A stretch of DNA of 64,000 nt from Acetomicrobium sp. UBA5826 (GTDB lineage: Bacteria > Synergistota > Synergistia > Synergistales > Acetomicrobiaceae). The notes under the pieces are model-generated. The model made no database searches. It saw nothing but the letters and a program-made list of their open reading frames with translations, and was not told where the DNA came from. Within the stretch, counting starts at the first letter, position 1; the number at the start of each line of letters is the position of its first letter. The translations under genes were made by a program, and so were the position numbers. The stretch lies in NCBI RefSeq assembly GCF_002433005.1, contig NZ_DJHF01000017.1, positions 22,613-86,612 of the forward strand, read 5' to 3'. Of the stretch, positions 51,590 through 60,536 are shown in pieces.

Positions 51590-53047
51590 TCACGTCCATT
51601 GCATGGACACAGTTCCTTGTTTCTTGTTGCTTGAAGCGATCAGATTCAGTATTTGATTCCCGTATATATTCACGTTGCCGGCACCTAAGGTCAAGAGGAT
51701 ATCGCCAGGGAGTATATTTTCAGCAACTTTTGAAACCACCTCGTCATCGGAAAGGGAAAGGCAATTTTTATGGCCGTACTCACTTGTAAGGCTATCAACT
51801 ATCAGGTCCGAACTGATGCTCAGTTCCAACTTTTCGTCAGCCGGGTATACGGGCAATATATACACCAAATCAGCCTTCATAAGAGCCTCGGCAAATTTCC
51901 TATACATAGCCTTGGTGCGCGAATACCTGTGTGGCTGAAAAATTACCACCAGCCTGCGGGATGGAAAGATGTTACGTAAAGTATCGAGTGTAGCCTGTAC
52001 CTCCCTCGGATGGTGGCCGTAGTCATCGTAAAAATAGATATCATCGCACACGCCGAGACATTGCAGCCTTCGCTTTGTTCCTTTAAATTTATGGAGTGCA
52101 TGTCGAATCGTATTGAAATTTATGCCCAATAAATCGCAAACAGCACAAGCAGCAAGGGCGTTCAACACATTATGCTCTCCTGATACTCTTAGGTTTATTT
52201 CGCCTATCTCGGCTCCCCGTTTGACAACGGTGAAAGAAACCCCCCCGCCAACGGAGTGATTGACCCCAACGGCACCCCAATCCCATTGCATTCCCCAACC
52301 ATAGGTAATACACTGGGGCGCGAACTTTCCGGCTACCGACTGACATCCTGTGTCCTCGCCACATATGATAATCTTGCCGTCATCCTTGCGTTTTGATAAA
52401 AAACGGACAAAAGCATCCTGAACGGATTGAAATGTAGGATAAAAATTTACATGATCCCAATCGATGTTCGTAACTACCGGTATATAACAGGAGAAGAGCT
52501 CAAAAGATCCGTCGCTTTCATCCAACTCAGATACCATATAATCCCCATGCCCAAGTCTGGCATTGCCCCCTATATCCGACACCTCGCCCCCTATAGCGAT
52601 AGTAGGATCGAGCCCTGCTGCATCCAAGACAGTCGCGATCATTGATGATGTGGTAGTCTTCCCGTGGGCACCGGCTACACCTATGCCTTTTAGTCGGTTG
52701 AATATCGAGCTGAGGATGTCTCCTCTTCTTGCCACATTTACTCCTGCTTTTCTGGCATAAACTAATTCATCGTTATCCCATGCGATCGCACTGCTATAAA
52801 CCAGCATGTCCGGCCTGAAAATATCTATATGAGATGCACCATGGCCACAAAGAACCTTTACGCCAAGCTTCTCTAAATTATATACGTAGTTAGTCCTAGT
52901 TACATCGCAACCAGACACTTCATAACCCATCTCTTTCAACAAATGAGCCAAACCGCTCATTCCGGCGCCACCGACTCCCATCAAATGAAGATATTTTATT
53001 CCGTCTCCCAGAAGCATCTTTTCGTTAATATTTTTAAAAACACCCAA
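51590..53047 (-). CDS. murC: UDP-N-acetylmuramate-L-alanine ligase MurC
   Basis: Cytoplasmic Mur ligase of 485 aa that adds L-Ala to UDP-MurNAc. Motifs: HLMGVGGAGMSGLAHLL at the N-terminus, ATP-binding GVAGAHGKTTTSSM near residue 110, and YDDYGHHPREVQATL in the C-terminal half. I chose TTG 53047 because AAAGGAG lies before it, within the end of murG; ATG 53017 is the alternative. No murB or ddl gene follows, unlike many dcw clusters. Confidence 0.95.
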   Translation of the reverse strand: MGVFKNINEKMLLGDGIKYLHLMGVGGAGMSGLAHLLKEMGYEVSGCDVTRTNYVYNLEKLGVKVLCGHGASHIDIFRPDMLVYSSAIAWDNDELVYARKAGVNVARRGDILSSIFNRLKGIGVAGAHGKTTTSSMIATVLDAAGLDPTIAIGGEVSDIGGNARLGHGDYMVSELDESDGSFELFSCYIPVVTNIDWDHVNFYPTFQSVQDAFVRFLSKRKDDGKIIICGEDTGCQSVAGKFAPQCITYGWGMQWDWGAVGVNHSVGGGVSFTVVKRGAEIGEINLRVSGEHNVLNALAACAVCDLLGINFNTIRHALHKFKGTKRRLQCLGVCDDIYFYDDYGHHPREVQATLDTLRNIFPSRRLVVIFQPHRYSRTKAMYRKFAEALMKADLVYILPVYPADEKLELSISSDLIVDSLTSEYGHKNCLSLSDDEVVSKVAENILPGDILLTLGAGNVNIYGNQILNLIASSNKKQGTVSMQWT

Positions 53048-54143
53048 TGGGGCCCTCTCCTTTCGTAGAAAAAGACGATACCACGTTCCAGAAACGGGCA
53101 CATATGTCGTTCCTTTTCTCGTCACACATATTTTGATCAATACCAGACCTGCATTTATCCGATACTTCCAAAATTGCTTCTTCCAAAAGATTTAAGCCGT
53201 TCCTCTCTTGCCAAACTGTCCCTATTCCTGAACGTAAGAAAAGTTCTGCGTTTGCCAATTGATGGTTGTCCGATGCCTCTTCCCAAGGAACTAATACACT
53301 TGGTACATGATAGCAGATAAGCTCCGAAAGTGTCGATGCCCCACATCTTGTAACGACGTAGTCGGCCAGGGAAAAATGAGCGGACAGATCCCACGCTTGA
53401 GGCAAAACAATCACGTTATCGGAGATCCACCGTATACCATGTTTGCCTTCCGGTCCTAACAACATGAAGATATGATTTTTCAGGCTTTCGCGTTTAGCGA
53501 CCTCAATTACGGCATGTTTTAAAGATTCTCCCCCAATAGAACCGCCCATAACCAGAGAAAATCTCTTCTTTGGCGGAAGAACGCCATCTCCTCCAAGCGT
53601 CTCCCATGCCTTTTGTTTTTTTATTATATTGAATTTACGAACGGGAATACCCACATGTCTAAAATCACTCTTTCCTAAGTTTATGCATTCCTCCCACCCC
53701 GTAACAATAATCATTCCCTTCCTGCTGCAAAGCCTGGTAGATTTGCCGGCAACAGCATTTTGTTCGTGAGCGATCATTGGCACCCTCAATAAAGAAGTCA
53801 TTAAAGCAAAGGGAACCGATAAATAGCCTCCAAATAGAACAATGAGATCGGGTTTAATGTTTCTGACTATATTGCGTATCTTAACCAAAGAAAAAGTCAA
53901 TTCTTTCCAACGGATGAAAGAGCGCAATCCCCTAACGCCAAGGGGAGATCCGGATAACGATAATGTCATGGGTTCTATGTTTAACGCATTGTAAATTTTT
54001 TGCTCCAGCATTCTATTTCCGCATAGATAAATAATTTCAGCGGGCAATTTCATTTCTTCGATCCAATTGCCGAAGGAGACTGCCGGCAATATATGCCCGC
54101 CAGTTCCTCCGGCAACAAATAGCATCTTCAACTTATTGCCCAT
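53034..54143 (-). CDS. murG: UDP-GlcNAc:lipid I transferase MurG
   Basis: Glycosyltransferase (GT28) of 369 aa at the inner membrane face that makes lipid II. Motifs: FVAGGTGGHILPAVSFG at the start, GGYLSVPFALMTSL near 108, HEQNAVAGKSTRLCS near 128, and the donor-site VTRCGASTLSELI plus VPWEEASDNHQLANAE near the C-terminus. ATG 54143 overlaps the ftsW stop (TGATG) with AAAAGGAG before it. Confidence 0.96.
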   Translation of the reverse strand: MGNKLKMLFVAGGTGGHILPAVSFGNWIEEMKLPAEIIYLCGNRMLEQKIYNALNIEPMTLSLSGSPLGVRGLRSFIRWKELTFSLVKIRNIVRNIKPDLIVLFGGYLSVPFALMTSLLRVPMIAHEQNAVAGKSTRLCSRKGMIIVTGWEECINLGKSDFRHVGIPVRKFNIIKKQKAWETLGGDGVLPPKKRFSLVMGGSIGGESLKHAVIEVAKRESLKNHIFMLLGPEGKHGIRWISDNVIVLPQAWDLSAHFSLADYVVTRCGASTLSELICYHVPSVLVPWEEASDNHQLANAELFLRSGIGTVWQERNGLNLLEEAILEVSDKCRSGIDQNMCDEKRNDICARFWNVVSSFSTKGEGPIGCF

Positions 54144-55279
54144 CAAGACGCGCTCCTTTTGATCATTCTATTATTCTCGGCAGAACAGCGCAACAACAAT
54201 CCTATTTTAACCCACGTTGCCAGCAAAGCACTGCCACCGTAACTCAAAAAGGGCATGGCCTTACCCGTCAAAGGAATTAGAGTGGTCACGCCTCCAACGT
54301 TGATAAAGAAAGGTATCAATATCGAAAGCCAAAGCCCGAAGACAAGATATCTGCAGTATCCATCATCAAAATCACGCCACATGTAATAAACCCTGACAGA
54401 GATCACGGCAAAAGCGCCAATAACCGCCATGGAACCTAAAACACCCAGTTCCTCGGCAGAAATGGCAAAGATAAAGTCAGTATGTGCTGCGGGCAAATAT
54501 TGGAGTTTTTGTAAACTCCTGCCAAGCCCGACCCCCCAAAAACCTCCGTTTGCAAAGGCGATCAACCCCTGTATTATTTGAAACCCCTCGTTCAAGGGAT
54601 CTTGCCACGGATCAATCCAAGCCTTAAGTCTTCTTAATCTGTAGGAAGCGTTGAATATCAGAATGATTGCTGGGACAGAGGTGGTGACCAATAAAATTAA
54701 GGGATATTTCCATCCGTACTTCATGATGAAAATCCCCAAACCTATTGCTAAGAGAATCATTGTGGATCCGATATCAGGCTGAAAAAGGAGAGGAATAGCA
54801 CTCACGATCAGTACGCTTATCGTGCGCACGAATGCGCTTATTGGAGGTTCTTCATATCGAGATATAACGCTGGAGAGGTAGATAACGACAGAAAAAATTA
54901 AAAACTCCGATGGCTGAAAGGAGAAAGGCCCCAACCTTATCCATCTAGAAGATCCGCTTACAGACATTCCAAATGAAGGTATCAACGTCGCAAAGGACAA
55001 TAGGAAAGCCACAATCCAAAGAAATGGTGCAACTTTTCTCCATATATCAGTGGGAACAGAATAGGACAGAGCCATTCCAGCCAGGGATACCAGGAACCAC
55101 TTGATTTGTTTCATTCCATACATCCAAGGCGTCCCAAACTGCTTGATTGAAAAATAGCCCGAAGCAGATGTTATCATTATGATCCCAAATACCGACAGAG
55201 CTAACGGGATCACAATCAGCCACAGATCAAAGGCGTGCGAATTTTCTTGAGCTTGAAAGATATCTCTTTCGTTATCCAT
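54143..55279 (-). CDS. ftsW: Lipid II polymerase FtsW (SEDS family)
   Basis: Septal glycosyltransferase of 378 aa with about ten membrane helices. SEDS motifs: GSSRWIRLGPFSFQPSEFL, FQPDIGSTMILLAIGLGIF, SAEELGVLGSMAVIGAF (with the key Glu) and PFLSYGGSALLATWVKIGLLL. It works with the FtsI protein encoded upstream. It overlaps murD by 8 bp. Confidence 0.96.
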   Translation of the reverse strand: MDNERDIFQAQENSHAFDLWLIVIPLALSVFGIIMITSASGYFSIKQFGTPWMYGMKQIKWFLVSLAGMALSYSVPTDIWRKVAPFLWIVAFLLSFATLIPSFGMSVSGSSRWIRLGPFSFQPSEFLIFSVVIYLSSVISRYEEPPISAFVRTISVLIVSAIPLLFQPDIGSTMILLAIGLGIFIMKYGWKYPLILLVTTSVPAIILIFNASYRLRRLKAWIDPWQDPLNEGFQIIQGLIAFANGGFWGVGLGRSLQKLQYLPAAHTDFIFAISAEELGVLGSMAVIGAFAVISVRVYYMWRDFDDGYCRYLVFGLWLSILIPFFINVGGVTTLIPLTGKAMPFLSYGGSALLATWVKIGLLLRCSAENNRMIKRSAS

Positions 55280-56633
55280 TTTTCACACTATCCGCCTCGA
55301 CAATGGTTTTAACTATTCTCTTAAAATCCTCTCCTCTTTCGTGGTAGTTTTTATACATGTCCCAGCTTGTACAGGCTGGAGAAAGCAACACTATATCGCC
55401 CGGGCAGGCCATATTAAAGGCACAATACACTGCCTCCTCCATGGAAGACACAAGAAGATAATTGCGAAAACCTATCCTCTCCAGGGCTTCGGATATCGCT
55501 CCTTTTTCTGCACCCAACAAAACCGCACCGCGCGCATGCGCTTTAACAGCCTTGGCGAGTTCATCGTACTGCTCTCCCTTTCCCTTTCCCCCCAAAATAA
55601 TAACCTTTGTGCCTGGAATAGATGTTATGGCAGTTATTGAGGAGGCTACGTTAGTTCCTTTCGAATCGTCTATAAAAGTTATGCCCCTTTTTTCTCCAAC
55701 CTTTTCGCATCGATGGGGAAGGTTTTTAAAATCCGATAATAAGTGAGATGTTCTTTCCGCGTCACACCCCAGGTAGTAAACTGCTGCCATGGCCATGGCC
55801 GCATTTTCGACGTTGTGGCGGCCATATAAAGGCAAGATGCTATATGAAAAAAGTTTTATATCGCGGCTTCCTGTCCTTAAATAGGCTTCAGAATCGTGCA
55901 ATATTATTTCGTCTTGTTCTTCACATTTGCCCTTACTGCAATCGGGGGCCCAACGCAAAACAGCCCCCCGACATCCATTTGTCCCTAAAAGTTCTCGGTC
56001 TTTATTCTGGTATACACAATATCCATCGGAAGAAAGAAGGTCTATAATACGCTTTTTCGATTCGACGTAAGCATTAAAACTTCCGTGCCAGTCGAGATGA
56101 TCGGGGCATATATTTGTAACGACCGCAATATGACAACTGAACCGATTTGCCCAATGAAGCTGAAAACTGCTAATCTCGGCTGCTATGAAATCCAAGTCCT
56201 GTTTTGCAAAATCCGCCAGCGGAAAGCCGAAATTTCCGGCCAATGCCGTCTTGTAACCCAATTCAGATAATAAATGAGCTATTAAAGCAGATGTGGTGCT
56301 TTTTCCGTTAGTCCCCGTTACCCCTATGATTTTTCCTATTAAATAAGGAAACACAAAATCAAGCTCTCCTTGGATAGGCACCCCAGCATTTTTTGCCATC
56401 TCTACAGGCAAGCTTTTTGGGGATATTCCCGAGCTCAATACTACTGAATCGCAGTCCAGCATTTTATTCGTGTGGCCCTTTTCTTCCCACAAGATACCTT
56501 TTTTACGGTAGAGATCCCTGGTATCTGGATCGATCTCTTCCCGCTCGGTTACGAAAACTTCATATCCCAATTTTTTCGAGAGAAGAGCCAAAGACTTTCC
56601 GCTTATTCCACTCCCAACTACAGTTACTTTCAT
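55272..56633 (-). CDS. murD: UDP-MurNAc-L-Ala:D-Glu ligase MurD
   Basis: Cytoplasmic Mur ligase of 453 aa that adds D-Glu. Motifs: VVGSGISGKSLALLSKKLG, ATP-site GVTGTNGKSTTSALIAHLL near residue 110, NICPDHLDWHGSF near 178, and FIDDSKGTNVASSITAI near 315. AGGTGATCTAGAAC precedes ATG 56633, 3 bp after mraY. Confidence 0.96.
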   Translation of the reverse strand: MKVTVVGSGISGKSLALLSKKLGYEVFVTEREEIDPDTRDLYRKKGILWEEKGHTNKMLDCDSVVLSSGISPKSLPVEMAKNAGVPIQGELDFVFPYLIGKIIGVTGTNGKSTTSALIAHLLSELGYKTALAGNFGFPLADFAKQDLDFIAAEISSFQLHWANRFSCHIAVVTNICPDHLDWHGSFNAYVESKKRIIDLLSSDGYCVYQNKDRELLGTNGCRGAVLRWAPDCSKGKCEEQDEIILHDSEAYLRTGSRDIKLFSYSILPLYGRHNVENAAMAMAAVYYLGCDAERTSHLLSDFKNLPHRCEKVGEKRGITFIDDSKGTNVASSITAITSIPGTKVIILGGKGKGEQYDELAKAVKAHARGAVLLGAEKGAISEALERIGFRNYLLVSSMEEAVYCAFNMACPGDIVLLSPACTSWDMYKNYHERGEDFKRIVKTIVEADSVKNG

Positions 56634-56636
56634 GTT

Positions 56637-57596
56637 CTAGATCACCTGCCGGGCCAACAATGCCATCAAAAGAGACGCTCCTACAAGGTGTACGAGCCAA
56701 AACCGTACTACGATATGGCCTTCAGGCCAACCGCATAACTCGAAATGATGATGCAAGGGGCTCATCTTAAAAATTCTCTTTCCGAAGCACCTAAAGGATA
56801 TGACCTGCAATATTACGGAAACAATTTCTATGCCAAATATAAAAGAAACCGGAAATATCAATAATATGCGTCCTGAAAGAGCAACATTTCCCATTAATAA
56901 ACCAGCGATAAAATGAGCTCCCACATCTCCCATAAACACCTTGGCCGGATGGGAATTATACCATAAAAAAGAAAGAGAGCATGCCAACCCAATGATGACG
57001 GATATAATACATGAATCGATATTCGAGATGAGTAGAAGTATGACAAGCGATATTGCCGAAGCCCCTGCAGCAAGTCCATCGAGACCATCGGTAATGTTCA
57101 ATGCATTGTACAATCCTAGAGCAAAAAAAGCTAAAAATATGAAAGCTAAACCAGAAGGAATTGCAGGCAAATATTGAGAAAAAAAGAGATCGATCTCTCT
57201 GGAAGCAATCCATGCCCAGGGCAAGACAACGATTATCTGGCCAAACAATTTCGCCCTTGACGTCAATCCTTCACTCGATCGTTTTGACAACTTAATAAAA
57301 TCGTCTACAAAACCCACTGCCGCACCACCAAGGGGCAACCACCAAAGGATTAAAGTTTCCATCGCATTCCCGCTTTTTACGTTTATAAAGAACGAGGCGA
57401 TGAACGTCAATACGACAAATATAACGCCGCCCATAGTCGGCGTCCCCGCCTTTAGGACTAAATGACGCTCGGGGCCATAGCTTTTTGGTGTCTGCCCCCA
57501 CTTAAATCTCAAAAATAACCCTATCCATATTTTTAGCAAGAAAATTCCAAGAACGACTAAAAAACCGAAGATCAAGAACAAATAATTATAATTCAT
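56637..57596 (-). CDS. mraY: Phospho-MurNAc-pentapeptide transferase MraY
   Basis: Integral membrane enzyme of 319 aa with about ten helices that makes lipid I. Motifs: AGTPTMGGVIFV near residue 50, VGFVDDFIKL near 95 (Asp pair), NALNITDGLDGLAAG near 165, MGDVGAHFIAG near 220, and the HHHFE loop near 295. The start overlaps murF by 11 bp. Confidence 0.96.
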   Translation of the reverse strand: MNYNYLFLIFGFLVVLGIFLLKIWIGLFLRFKWGQTPKSYGPERHLVLKAGTPTMGGVIFVVLTFIASFFINVKSGNAMETLILWWLPLGGAAVGFVDDFIKLSKRSSEGLTSRAKLFGQIIVVLPWAWIASREIDLFFSQYLPAIPSGLAFIFLAFFALGLYNALNITDGLDGLAAGASAISLVILLLISNIDSCIISVIIGLACSLSFLWYNSHPAKVFMGDVGAHFIAGLLMGNVALSGRILLIFPVSFIFGIEIVSVILQVISFRCFGKRIFKMSPLHHHFELCGWPEGHIVVRFWLVHLVGASLLMALLARQVI

Positions 57597-58992
57597 GCAA
57601 AGACCACCAATCGTAAATGCGTTCCATTTCGTATGTCCTAGATCCTTTTACTAAAACAACGTCTCCTGTTCTCAAGATGGTCTTTAAATGGCTGACGATA
57701 TCTTCCATATCCTGGAGACATAATACGTTCTTATAATTTTTGTTTATGTCCTTCCACTCGCTCCCATGTATCAACACCTGGTCAGCCGCTGCGGCAGCGT
57801 AATAAAGGACATCGTCATGAAAACGATTTGCGTAACTGCCGAGCTCTTTCATTCCGCCCAATACGGCAATTTTGCGCCCCCTTGAAGGTATTAGGCAGAG
57901 ATTATCTATGGCAGCTTTCACGGATACGGGGCTGGCATTGTATGATTCGTCGATGAATAAAACTCCCTCTTCGCTTTGAAGTATAGCCCCTCTGCCTCTA
58001 GGCAAACTCATAAACAATAACCCCTGGACAATATCATCTGGAGCAACACCATACTCGCACCCAACGGCAAAAGCAAGCGATATTATAAGTGTGTGTTGCT
58101 TTCCCCATAATTTGCTTTCAACAGTTTTAAGGCCAAAAGGTGAATCTATAGTTATCTTTCTGAAATAATGGTTCCCATCCAAACGCAATGATGAGTCAGT
58201 GATTCTATAGATGCACGAAGGGCTCGTCCCAACGCTTATAATTTTAGAAGGTCGGTGTTTTAATTTATCGATACCTGAATTCAATATTGGTGAATCGCCG
58301 TTCACAAACAACAGTTTGCAGTCGGCGGTTACAATTTCCAGTTTTGCCCCCAAAACACCCTCAATATCCCCAAAGCCCTCTAGATGTACAGGTTCGACAG
58401 AGGTTATCACCGATGACGATGGCCTGAATTTGTTAGCAATCTCTCCAATTTCACCCTTTGCATTGGCCCCCATTTCCAAAACCAAAAATTCCGTATCCCT
58501 TGGCGCAGCCAATATTGTAAGGCAACAGCCCAATAGGGTGTTGTAGTTTCCTCTTGAGACATGAACGCGATATATTCTTTCCAGGACCTTGCCTATCGCT
58601 TCTTTGGTCGTGGTCTTTCCAACGCTTCCGGTAATAGCAACGATTTCTCTTAGGGACGAAAGCCCTGCAAGATATCTTTCCGATGCCTCTAAAATGGCCG
58701 CATCAGGCGAAGGGACTCCAAAAAAAGAGATATCTTTATTAAAAGAAGTAAACTTTGACATCTCCTCATCTTTAAGTATTACTCCCTTTGCACCCCTCTT
58801 TATGGCATCGCTTATGAATGAATGGCCATCGGACCTATTTCCCTTTAAGGCTATGAATATATCTCCCTTTTCGATCTTTCTGCTGTCCGTCTTTATTGAA
58901 CAAGGCAAAGAAATATCAGCACCGCAAAGGCGAGTGCAGTTGAAGAGTTTCCCCACAGTCATAGCCTCAGGAAAAGAATCTGTCGGACTCAT
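57586..58992 (-). CDS. murF: UDP-MurNAc-tripeptide D-Ala-D-Ala ligase MurF
   Basis: Cytoplasmic Mur ligase of 468 aa that adds D-Ala-D-Ala. Motifs: AITGSVGKTTTKEAIGKVL near residue 110, LEMGANAKGEIGEIA near 160, FIDESYNASPVSVKAAI near 325. I chose ATG 58992, which overlaps the murE stop (ATGA) and has AAGGGAAGGA before it. Confidence 0.95.
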   Translation of the reverse strand: MSPTDSFPEAMTVGKLFNCTRLCGADISLPCSIKTDSRKIEKGDIFIALKGNRSDGHSFISDAIKRGAKGVILKDEEMSKFTSFNKDISFFGVPSPDAAILEASERYLAGLSSLREIVAITGSVGKTTTKEAIGKVLERIYRVHVSRGNYNTLLGCCLTILAAPRDTEFLVLEMGANAKGEIGEIANKFRPSSSVITSVEPVHLEGFGDIEGVLGAKLEIVTADCKLLFVNGDSPILNSGIDKLKHRPSKIISVGTSPSCIYRITDSSLRLDGNHYFRKITIDSPFGLKTVESKLWGKQHTLIISLAFAVGCEYGVAPDDIVQGLLFMSLPRGRGAILQSEEGVLFIDESYNASPVSVKAAIDNLCLIPSRGRKIAVLGGMKELGSYANRFHDDVLYYAAAAADQVLIHGSEWKDINKNYKNVLCLQDMEDIVSHLKTILRTGDVVLVKGSRTYEMERIYDWWSLHEL

Positions 58993-60506
58993 GAAAGTGT
59001 CCTTCCCTTTAGATTGCACCATTCCTTCAAGGCTTCAAAGTCGTTATAAGGTATCGTCCTGTCTTTGAATATTATTTGACGCTCCGGCCCCTTTCCTGTT
59101 ACCAAAACTACATCTCCTTTACCCGCGCGATCTAACGCGAAATGTACAGCCTCTTTCCTGTCTATGATAGTCCAATATTCAGAGCTCCCGGGGGATGATT
59201 TTATTCCATCTGCTATCTGCATCGCAATATCCCTGGGATCCTCGCTCCTCGGATTATCCATAGTAACGACTATACAATCCGCAAATCGGGCGGCTATGCT
59301 TCCTAATATCGGCCTATTCTCCTTAAAACGCTCTCCTCCATGGCCGAAAACAAGCCAGACCCTCCCACTACAGAGGGGTTTGACTGTGGAAAGTACTTTT
59401 TCTAAAGCATCCGGAGTATGGGCATAGTCAATTATACATACAGGACCATCTTCTACAAAATACCTTTCCAGTCTTCCTGGAACGGGAGGGCAATTTTCTA
59501 AGCCCTTTCTGATCGCCTCCGCGTCAAAGTCTAACGACCAAGCAACGCTAGAGGCAGCTAAGGCATTCAATACATTGTATTCTCCCAGTAGAGGCAGGGT
59601 GACATTTTCGAGCGTAGAGCCGTCAGGGAAACTTATATCCACGATGATGCCTCTAATTGAGCTACTTCTTATGGAACCATAAAAGGCGTTATCTGCCTTT
59701 TGGCGCAGGGAAAAACCTAAAATGTGTGGTGCAAACTCATTTGCAATCTTTTCTCCATAAGGATCTTCGGTATTTATGGAAGCTTTCCAGTCGCCACGCA
59801 TATATTTTATGAAGAGATCTCTCTTTGCACAAAAATAGTTTTCCATATCACCATGATAATCCAAATGTTCGGGGGTCAAGTTCGTAAACACCGCCCTATC
59901 GTATAGACAGCCGAAGATACGCTTTTGCTCTATGCCATGAGAAGAGGCCTCCATTACACATGCGTGGCATCTGTTATCTACCATTTTATTTAACAATGAC
60001 TGAATCAACGGAGCTTGAGGAGTTGTGCGATCGGCATCCTCGTGGCTTTTTCCGTCGTTATAGACTATGGTTCCTATTAACCCGCATTTCATGTCACCTG
60101 TATCTAAAATGCTTTTGATAAGATAGGTGGTCGTACTCTTTCCGTTAGTTCCCGTAACAGCAATCATCAGTAGTTTGCTCGCAGGCAGGCCGTAAAAATA
60201 TGCAGAAGCTAATCCGCATGCTTCCCCTGCATCCTTTACTATAAGTTGAGGTATCGCCAAATCATCAACCCTTTCGGATGTAAGTACAGCCACTGCTCCC
60301 CTCCGTTGCGCATCCTGTGCGAATTCAACCCCTTTTCTTTTAGTTCCTTCGAGGCAGCAAAAAAGAGCGCCTTCGCCTACATGTCTACTGTCTATGGAGA
60401 TCTCTGAAATTTCATTCTCCAAGCAGTTAGCGCCCGCTTCTATTATTTTCTTCAGACATCGTCTTCGGAAAAGAAAGTCTGCCAACTCTTTGATCGAAAC
60501 TTTCAT
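58989..60506 (-). CDS. murE: UDP-MurNAc-tripeptide synthetase MurE, meso-diaminopimelate type
   Basis: Cytoplasmic Mur ligase of 505 aa that adds the third residue of the stem peptide. ATP-site VTGTNGKSTTTYLIKS near residue 118, EASSHGIEQKRI near 190, and IDYAHTPDALEKVL near 365. The specificity motif DNPR is present (VTMDNPRSEDP near 422), which marks enzymes that use meso-diaminopimelate rather than lysine. 30 bp after ftsI. This motif bears on the interpretation of the LysW cluster. Confidence 0.96.
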   Translation of the reverse strand: MKVSIKELADFLFRRRCLKKIIEAGANCLENEISEISIDSRHVGEGALFCCLEGTKRKGVEFAQDAQRRGAVAVLTSERVDDLAIPQLIVKDAGEACGLASAYFYGLPASKLLMIAVTGTNGKSTTTYLIKSILDTGDMKCGLIGTIVYNDGKSHEDADRTTPQAPLIQSLLNKMVDNRCHACVMEASSHGIEQKRIFGCLYDRAVFTNLTPEHLDYHGDMENYFCAKRDLFIKYMRGDWKASINTEDPYGEKIANEFAPHILGFSLRQKADNAFYGSIRSSSIRGIIVDISFPDGSTLENVTLPLLGEYNVLNALAASSVAWSLDFDAEAIRKGLENCPPVPGRLERYFVEDGPVCIIDYAHTPDALEKVLSTVKPLCSGRVWLVFGHGGERFKENRPILGSIAARFADCIVVTMDNPRSEDPRDIAMQIADGIKSSPGSSEYWTIIDRKEAVHFALDRAGKGDVVLVTGKGPERQIIFKDRTIPYNDFEALKEWCNLKGRTLS

Positions 60507-60536
60507 TTCCAGTCACCCATCCTATCGTTTGAGAAT

